A DNA stretch of 64,000 nt. Source: an uncultured Acidobacteriia bacterium (GTDB taxonomy: Bacteria > Acidobacteriota > Terriglobia > Bryobacterales > Bryobacteraceae). The stretch spans positions 1 to 64,000 of the forward strand of contig CAITIX010000241.1 of the NCBI GenBank assembly GCA_903892565.1, given 5' to 3'. Below, piece by piece: positions 57,659 to 64,000 of the stretch (within the stretch, counting starts at the first letter, position 1; each line of letters begins with the position of its first letter). The notes beneath the pieces are model-generated. The model was not told where the DNA came from. It saw only the letters and a program-made list of their open reading frames with translations, and did not search any database. The position numbers and the translations under genes are program-made.

Positions 57659-58608
57659 TCTTTCCTGATAATTCGTTCTCGATTGGGCGAACGCCCCTGG
57701 TCCGGTTGAATCGCGTGACGGACGGCGCGAAGGCGACGGTTGTCGGCAAAGTGGAAGGGCGCAATCCGGCGTATTCGGTGAAGTGCCGCATTGGCGCGGC
57801 CATGATTTGGGACGCGGAGCGGCGCGGCATCTTGAAGCCGGGCAAGGAACTGATCGAGCCGACCAGCGGCAACACCGGCATTGCACTCGCATTCGTGGGC
57901 GCGGCGCGCGGTTATCCGGTGACACTGCTGATGCCGGAGACGATGTCGATGGAGCGCCGCAAGGTGCTCAAGATGCTGGGCGCGAAAATTATCCTGACGG
58001 ATGGCGCGCTGGGGATGGGTGCATCGGTGGAGCGCGCCGAGCAGATCGTCGCGGGCGATCCGCAGCGCTGGGTGCTGCTGCAGCAGTTCCGCAATCCCGC
58101 GAATCCGGATATTCATTTCAAGACCACAGGCCCCGAGATTTGGGACGATACGGCGGGCAAGGTGGATGTGCTGGTTTCGGGCATCGGCACCGGCGGCACG
58201 ATCACGGGCATTTCGCGCTACATCAAGGTCGAGAAGAAGAAGCCGATTTTATCGGTCGGCGTGGAGCCGGCGGGAAGCTCGGTGATTTCGCAAACGCTGG
58301 CGGGCCAGCTGATGCAACCGGGGCCACATGGAATTCAAGGCATCGGCGCGGGATTTATTCCGGAAACGCTCGACCTGAAGATGGTGGACCGGATGGAAAA
58401 GGTCGAGGACGACGAATCCATCGAGATGGCGCGTCGGCTGGCGAAAGAAGAAGGCCTGCTGTGCGGGATCTCCTGCGGTGCGGCGGTGGTGGCGGCAGTT
58501 CGCATCGCGAAAGAGCCGGCCATGGAAGGCAAGACGATTGTCGTGATCCTGCCGGATTCGGGTGAGCGGTATCTGACGTCGGTGCTGTTCGACGGTATTG
58601 GGGACTAG
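57655..58608 (+). CDS. cysK: Cysteine synthase A / O-acetylserine sulfhydrylase
   Basis: '[11 protein letters not shown]', '[18 protein letters not shown]', '[20 protein letters not shown]', '[17 protein letters not shown]'. Confidence 0.96.
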   Translation: MIFPDNSFSIGRTPLVRLNRVTDGAKATVVGKVEGRNPAYSVKCRIGAAMIWDAERRGILKPGKELIEPTSGNTGIALAFVGAARGYPVTLLMPETMSMERRKVLKMLGAKIILTDGALGMGASVERAEQIVAGDPQRWVLLQQFRNPANPDIHFKTTGPEIWDDTAGKVDVLVSGIGTGGTITGISRYIKVEKKKPILSVGVEPAGSSVISQTLAGQLMQPGPHGIQGIGAGFIPETLDLKMVDRMEKVEDDESIEMARRLAKEEGLLCGISCGAAVVAAVRIAKEPAMEGKTIVVILPDSGERYLTSVLFDGIGD

Positions 58609-58629
58609 CGGCGCGATCGGAAGCCCTGT

Positions 58630-58950
58630 AAAGGAAGTGCCTGGGAAGAAGTGGCGGGCGCTTTCTTGGGTGAATCAGGGGTGAAAGTGCCCGCCATCGT
58701 AACGGGGATTTAGTTGCTTATAAAACGACGCCGGCACATCGAAGGTTACAGGGCTCCAAATGTTTTTCCATCTGAGCCAATAAATCGTTTGCGGGACTGG
58801 TCTGGGAATTGAGGAACTGCTGAGAGAGAAACAGTGGGCGCTTTTCTGGGTGATAGGGGTGAGAGCGCCCACTGTTTGTAACGGGGATTTAGTTGTATAT
58901 AGAACGATGGCAACCTACGTTAAGGTTACAGGGGCACGAAAATATTTCCC
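58630..58950. repeat. Tandem two-hairpin intergenic element, two units with 179-bp period
   Basis: GTAACGGGGATTTAGTTG at 58699 and 58878; each unit has a GC-rich hairpin and GTAAC...GTTAC arms. Confidence 0.85.
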
Positions 58951-61900
58951 ATGCCTATCCGTCGCGTCCTGAAATCCCGATCTCACGGCCGGCTCGCGGA
59001 CTGTGCAGCGTCCGTCCTTTCGCAAGAACCCGAAAAGATTCTAATAGTTCCGAGCGTTGAAGCGGGAAATCGTTTCGCGCACTCGCTGCCGGGCGGAACG
59101 CTAGGGCTGCACCGGATCTCACTGATTTCCTGGGCAGCACAGCTATCCCAGGAGCATTTGGCGGAAAACGATCTGACGCCTGTAGGCGGATTAGGGCTCC
59201 AGGCCGTCGTCGCCCGGGCGTTACATGAAGCGAACCAGGCAGGCGAGCTGCGGTACTTTGCCCCGGTTTCCGAGTTCCCCGGTTTTGCAAAAGCACTTGC
59301 CCGGACGATTCAGGAGCTACGCTTGGCGAGTGTTCTTCCGACGCAGCTCCGGGAAACCGGCGAGGCAGGGGCGGATCTCGCGAACCTGCTGGCACGCTAC
59401 GAAGCCGAACTGCAGAGCGCTCGGCTTGCGGATCTGGCACAGATGCTGGCCTTCGGGGGCAGAGCCGCGAGAACAGGCAGCCGCCGCGCGCTCATGGGAC
59501 TTCCGATCGTCGCACTGGATGCGCTCCTCGAAACGGCAGCGCATCAGGATTTTTTCCGCGCGGTCGCACAGCAATCGCCTTCTGTCGTGGCCGCCGTCAG
59601 CTGGGACGCCGAGACGTACGAAGAGATCCTGGGCGTCAGCGCAGAAGACCTGGACGATCCGTGGGACACCTCGACACTCACGCGTTTGCGCCGCGGATTA
59701 TTTTCGCCAGAAACACTAACGGGGAAAAACGGCGGTAAACCGGAAGAGACAGGCGAGCCTACAGGCGACGCGTTCGAAATCTTCTCGGCACCCGGCGAAG
59801 GCTTGGAAGCCGTGGAGATCGCGCGGCGGATCAAGAAGCTGGCGAGCGAAGGCAAGCCGTTCGATCAACTGGCCGTGCTGCTGCGCTCGGTGGAGCGCTA
59901 TCAGCCATTGCTCGAGGAGGCCTTCCGGCGCGCGCGCATCCCCGCATACTTCAGCCGCGGCTCGCTGCGGCCATCCCCGGCAGGCCGCGCGTTTCTGGCG
60001 CTGCTGGAGTGCGCAGCAGAAAAGTGTTCGGCGTCGCGATTCGCAGAGTACTTGTCTCTATCGCAAGTTCCTGCAAAGGATGCGGCGCCGCACGAGGAGT
60101 GGATCGGGCCACAGGACGAAGTGTTGGGGCAAGACCTAGGAGGACAGTCGTCGGGCGATGCGGCGGGCAGTGCGGATGCACAAGAGCACGGCGATGCCTT
60201 GCGGCTCCCTGCGCGGTGGGAAAAACTTCTGATGGATGCAGCGGTCATCGGAGGCAGCGATCGATGGGAGAGGCGTCTTCGAGGACTCCAGAAAGAGCTG
60301 GAACTCCGCATCGCCACGGCGGAACGCGAAGACCCGGCGCAACGAGCGAGCCTGGAACGGCAGTGCGAACAACTGCGTGAACTGGAATTGTTCGCGCTTC
60401 CCGTCATCGAGCAGCTCGCCGCTCTGCCGACTTCGGCAGTGTGGGGTGAGTGGTTGGAGCAATTGGAACGGCTGGCGCGGCGCACGTTGCGCACGCCTGA
60501 GGTGGTCTTGAGCGTCCTGGCGGAGTTGGAGCCCATGGCCGGCGTTGGGCCCGTAACGCTGGAAGAAGTCGTGAGCGTATTGCAGGAGAAACTGCGTTTT
60601 CTCCGCACGGAACCAGTAAAACAAAGCTACGGCAAAGTATTCGTCGGATCGATCGAGGAAGCTCGCGGACTCCACTTCCCGGTCGTATTCCTGCCGGGGC
60701 TGGCCGAGGGATTGTTCCCGCAGCGGTCGCTGGAGGATCCGCTCTTGCTCGATGTGTTTCGGGCTTCGGTCTCCGCGAACTTGCTGACGCGTGACGATCG
60801 GGTGGAGCAGGAGCGCTTGAAACTGCGGCTTGCTGTGGGCGCCGCTGGCGATCGACTGATCGCATCGTATCCACGCATGGACACCGCCGAGGGGCGTCCT
60901 CGAGTGCCGTCGTTCTATGCGCTGGAACTGCCCCGCGCGATTGACGGACATCTGCCGGACTTAAAAGAGTTTGAGGCGAACGCTCGCGCAGGCTCCGCGG
61001 CGCGCATCAACTGGCCCGCTCCTGCGGAAACATCCGACGCCATCGACGACGCCGAATTCGATCTCGCGATGTTGGGACGTACGGATAAAGCTGCGCGTTA
61101 TCTGGTTGAAGTCAGTGAGACGCTGGCGCGTTCTCTGCGGGCACGCTGGAAGCGGTGGAATCAGAAATGGTGGGATGCCGATGGGTTGATCGTCTCCGAT
61201 CCGGACGCGCTCGAGGCATTGCAGAGCCATCGATTGACAGCGCGGGCGTGGTCGCCCTCCGCGTTGCAGAAATTCGCGGAGTGTCCTTATCAATTCGCGC
61301 TTCACGGGATCTTTGGATTAAAACCGCGCGAACAAGCGGAAGCGTTGGAGCAGATGGATCCGTTGACACGGGGAGCGTTGTATCACTCTGCGCAATTCAA
61401 ACTGCTGGGGATGCTGAAAACTTCGTCGTTGCTGCCTGCGACGCCGGAGAACTTAAGCGAAGCTTTGCGGCATCTGGATACAGTACTCGACGCCGTGGCA
61501 TCGGAGTATCGCGAAACGCTTGCGCCCGCGATTGACCGCGTGTGGAGAACGGGCGTGGAGGATCTACGCACGGATCTGCGCGGCTGGCTGCAACACGTGG
61601 CCGCAGGCGCAACAGGAAGCGATGTGGGATGGGAGCCCATGCACTTCGAATTTGCGTTCGGGTTGCCGCCGAGCACGGAGCGCGACCTCGCCAGCACAAA
61701 AGAAACCGTAACGCTCGACGAAGGCGTTCAGTTGCTCGGGTCGATTGATCTAATCGAACGTGACTTAATAGAACGCAACTTGGTAGAACGGCATTCGACA
61801 CCCGGGACGCTGCGCGTGACGGATCACAAAACCGGAAAACGTCCGCAGGCGATTCCGCTATACGTCGGCGGCGGCAAGCTCCTACAGCCCTTGCTCTACG

Positions 61901-62214
61901 GCTTGGCTGCACAGAAGCTCCTGGGAGCGGACGTCGCAACGGGACGCCTGTTTTACGCAACACAACGGGGCGCGTTTGAAGCCATAGATATTCAAATCAA
62001 CGAAAAGTCGCGAGGGACGCTGGCAAGGCTGCTCGAAAATATCGACGCAAGTATCGCAAATGGTTTTCTTCCACCCGCACCGCAGAAGGACACGTGCGAG
62101 CACTGCGACTATCGCACGATTTGCGGTCCTTACGAAGAATTGCGCTACGAAGAACACAAGAATCGTCGCGATGAGAGACTAGACCCGCTGATCGAGATCC
62201 GGGGGATGGCATGA
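58951..62214 (+). CDS. AddB-like PD-(D/E)XK nuclease/helicase-family subunit
   Basis: 'VFVGSIEEARGLHFPVVFLPGLAEGLFPQ', 'WSPSALQKFAECPYQFALHGIFGL', 'VTDHKTGK', C-terminal 'CEHCDYRTICGPYEE'. Confidence 0.88.
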   Translation: MPIRRVLKSRSHGRLADCAASVLSQEPEKILIVPSVEAGNRFAHSLPGGTLGLHRISLISWAAQLSQEHLAENDLTPVGGLGLQAVVARALHEANQAGELRYFAPVSEFPGFAKALARTIQELRLASVLPTQLRETGEAGADLANLLARYEAELQSARLADLAQMLAFGGRAARTGSRRALMGLPIVALDALLETAAHQDFFRAVAQQSPSVVAAVSWDAETYEEILGVSAEDLDDPWDTSTLTRLRRGLFSPETLTGKNGGKPEETGEPTGDAFEIFSAPGEGLEAVEIARRIKKLASEGKPFDQLAVLLRSVERYQPLLEEAFRRARIPAYFSRGSLRPSPAGRAFLALLECAAEKCSASRFAEYLSLSQVPAKDAAPHEEWIGPQDEVLGQDLGGQSSGDAAGSADAQEHGDALRLPARWEKLLMDAAVIGGSDRWERRLRGLQKELELRIATAEREDPAQRASLERQCEQLRELELFALPVIEQLAALPTSAVWGEWLEQLERLARRTLRTPEVVLSVLAELEPMAGVGPVTLEEVVSVLQEKLRFLRTEPVKQSYGKVFVGSIEEARGLHFPVVFLPGLAEGLFPQRSLEDPLLLDVFRASVSANLLTRDDRVEQERLKLRLAVGAAGDRLIASYPRMDTAEGRPRVPSFYALELPRAIDGHLPDLKEFEANARAGSAARINWPAPAETSDAIDDAEFDLAMLGRTDKAARYLVEVSETLARSLRARWKRWNQKWWDADGLIVSDPDALEALQSHRLTARAWSPSALQKFAECPYQFALHGIFGLKPREQAEALEQMDPLTRGALYHSAQFKLLGMLKTSSLLPATPENLSEALRHLDTVLDAVASEYRETLAPAIDRVWRTGVEDLRTDLRGWLQHVAAGATGSDVGWEPMHFEFAFGLPPSTERDLASTKETVTLDEGVQLLGSIDLIERDLIERNLVERHSTPGTLRVTDHKTGKRPQAIPLYVGGGKLLQPLLYGLAAQKLLGADVATGRLFYATQRGAFEAIDIQINEKSRGTLARLLENIDASIANGFLPPAPQKDTCEHCDYRTICGPYEELRYEEHKNRRDERLDPLIEIRGMA

Positions 62215-64000
62215 ATCCCGCAGCCTATCCTGCTACCGACGAAGGAGCACGCCGCCGCATTCGCGAATCCATCGAAGAGAGCCTGATTGTGGAGGCTTCG
62301 GCAGGCACCGGCAAGACGACAGCGTTGGTGGAGCGCATCGTTTCCGTATTGAAGGGTGGCGCAAAGATTGACCGCATCGCCGCAGTCACGTTCACGAACA
62401 AAGCCGCGGGTGAAATGAAACTGCGGCTACGCGCGGAGCTCGACAAAGCGCGGCACGACACGGCGCTTTCGGCGGAGCAACGGAATAAGCTAGATGACGC
62501 CCTGCAGCGGCTGGAAGAAGCCTCTATCGGAACGATCCACGCTTTTTGCGGACAAATTCTGCGCGAACGTCCGGTAGAAGCAAAGATCGATCCAGGCTTT
62601 GAGGAGCTCACGGATCAAGGCAACGAACGGATTTTCCGAGCCGCGTTTCGCACGTGGATGGAACGAAAACTCGCGGAGTCTTCTCCCGCATTGAAACGGG
62701 CATTCGCGCGCATGGCGTGGCGCGACTCATGGGACGACACGCCGCCCATGGAACAGCTCATGTATGCAGGCCGCAAACTCATCGAATGGCGCGACTATCA
62801 AACCGCATGGCAGCGAGATCCGTTTGAGAGAGAGCAAGAGATCGATGCGCTGGTAGACTCCGCGCGCGATCTGGCGGCCTTGAGCTCGCGCCCGCGCAGG
62901 ACCACCGACACCCTCTATCGATCCTTGGCAGCGGCACGCTGGCTCGCGGAATCCATCGAGCGCTCGGAGGCTGCCGCTTCGCGCGATTACGACGGCCTCG
63001 AGAGCTTGTTGCTGAAACTGGGACGCGATCTGGCCCGCGATACCAAGAGGGGCTCCGGTGCATATGGCGAGGGCGTAACGCGCGACGAACTCCTGGCCCG
63101 CCGGGAGCAGATGCAGCACGCGATCGAGCACTTTCGGCGTCGCGCGGATGCGGACCTGGCCGCGGGATTGCACGACGAAATGGTAGATCTTGTCACCGAG
63201 TATGAGGATCGCAAACGTCGCGCGGGGAAGCTCGACTTCGTGGATCTGCTCATCGGCGTGCGCGATTTACTGCGCGATCAGGCGACCGTGCGAGCGCATC
63301 TGCAGCAACGCTTCACGCATCTTTTTGTGGATGAGTTTCAGGACACGGATCCTCTCCAGGCAGAGATTTTGTTGCTACTAGCGGCGAACGATCCAAACAT
63401 CACCGATGGCCTCCGCGCCAGGCCCGTCGCCGGGAAACTGTTTCTGGTGGGCGACCCCAAGCAATCGATTTACAAATTTCGGCGCGCCGATATGGTGATG
63501 TATCGCCAAATTCGCGACTCACTCGTCGAGTGCGGCGTGGGGCTTGTTCGTTTGACGAAGAGTTTCCGCTCGGTTCCCGAGATTCAACAATTCGTCAACG
63601 CTGCGTTTGAAACAGAAATGACCGGCAATGCGGATGCGGGCCAGGCCGATTGGGCGGCACTGCAGCAACATCGCCCCGCGCCGGAAGGTCGCCCCAGCGT
63701 GATCGCGCTACCGGTGCCGCGTCCTTACAAGAGGCAGATCGCGAAAGAAGCGATCAATCGTTCGCTGCCGGATGCCGTGGCGGCGTTCGCGGCGTGGCTG
63801 GTGAACGAAAGCGGCTGGGGATTCCGGGCGCGCGACATCGCCATCCTGTTGCGACGCCGCACGCAAAACGGAAAAGATTTGACGCGGGATTACGCGCGTG
63901 CGCTCGAGGCCCGCAATATTCCGCATCTGCTGGGCGCATCGCGATCGTTCCACAAGCGCGAAGAAGTGGAGACCGTGCGCGCCGCGCTGAACGCGATCGA
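62211..64000 (+). CDS. AddA-like UvrD/REP helicase, 3' end outside the window (not in supplied ORF track)
   Basis: Start overlaps addB stop (ATGA); Walker A 'VEASAGTGKTTALVERIV', 'AAVTFTNKAAGEMKLRLR', 'FVDEFQDTDPLQAEIL', 'LVGDPKQSIYKFRRAD'. Confidence 0.93.
   Translation, partial: MNPAAYPATDEGARRRIRESIEESLIVEASAGTGKTTALVERIVSVLKGGAKIDRIAAVTFTNKAAGEMKLRLRAELDKARHDTALSAEQRNKLDDALQRLEEASIGTIHAFCGQILRERPVEAKIDPGFEELTDQGNERIFRAAFRTWMERKLAESSPALKRAFARMAWRDSWDDTPPMEQLMYAGRKLIEWRDYQTAWQRDPFEREQEIDALVDSARDLAALSSRPRRTTDTLYRSLAAARWLAESIERSEAAASRDYDGLESLLLKLGRDLARDTKRGSGAYGEGVTRDELLARREQMQHAIEHFRRRADADLAAGLHDEMVDLVTEYEDRKRRAGKLDFVDLLIGVRDLLRDQATVRAHLQQRFTHLFVDEFQDTDPLQAEILLLLAANDPNITDGLRARPVAGKLFLVGDPKQSIYKFRRADMVMYRQIRDSLVECGVGLVRLTKSFRSVPEIQQFVNAAFETEMTGNADAGQADWAALQQHRPAPEGRPSVIALPVPRPYKRQIAKEAINRSLPDAVAAFAAWLVNESGWGFRARDIAILLRRRTQNGKDLTRDYARALEARNIPHLLGASRSFHKREEVETVRAALNAI

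Noticed and set aside
58675-58872. 65-aa minus-strand ORF
   Set aside because: Lies across the tandem structured repeat; no ribosome-binding site and no protein motif.
1-64000. CRISPR arrays, rRNA, tRNA, integrase or intact transposase genes
   Set aside because: Looked for by eye and none found; a proper tRNAscan/CRISPR/IS search was not possible here.

Overview
The 64 kb window is GC-rich and almost certainly chromosomal. By gene content (Oar-like TonB receptors, DUF1800/DUF1501 pair, DUF6152, expanded secreted families) it looks like an acidobacterium of the Solibacter/Bryobacter type; this taxonomic call is inference. It encodes a polysaccharide-export permease (5' truncated), a molybdenum hydroxylase pair, two large Oar-like outer-membrane proteins (one frameshifted), an sdhCAB operon, a DUF1800/DUF1501 pair, a GT39 glycosyltransferase, a four-heme cytochrome, two toxin-antitoxin pairs, a NicC-like aromatic monooxygenase operon, an rrf2-cysK unit and an addB-addA pair (addA runs off the 3' end). 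No tRNA, rRNA, CRISPR or intact transposase was seen. The most interesting signals lie between or below the annotated ORFs: (1) a 15-codon minicistron coupled to both rrf2 (TAATG) and cysK (ATATGA), whose last ten residues near-duplicate the CysK N-terminus with mostly synonymous differences, and a cysteine-free Rrf2 regulator and minipeptide that both end in Ile; (2) a 52-aa protein with 13 cysteines missing from the ORF track; (3) a leader-plus-terminator module repeated on both sides of one gene, with compensatory changes in its hairpin; (4) a palindromic repeat (2 copies) whose terminal CTAG supplies the stop codon of the neighbouring CDS; (5) a tandem two-hairpin element upstream of addB; (6) a nested-hairpin ncRNA candidate; (7) a decayed PEP-CTERM/Wzz/TPR chimera. 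All comparisons were made by eye; no alignment, folding or database search was run.
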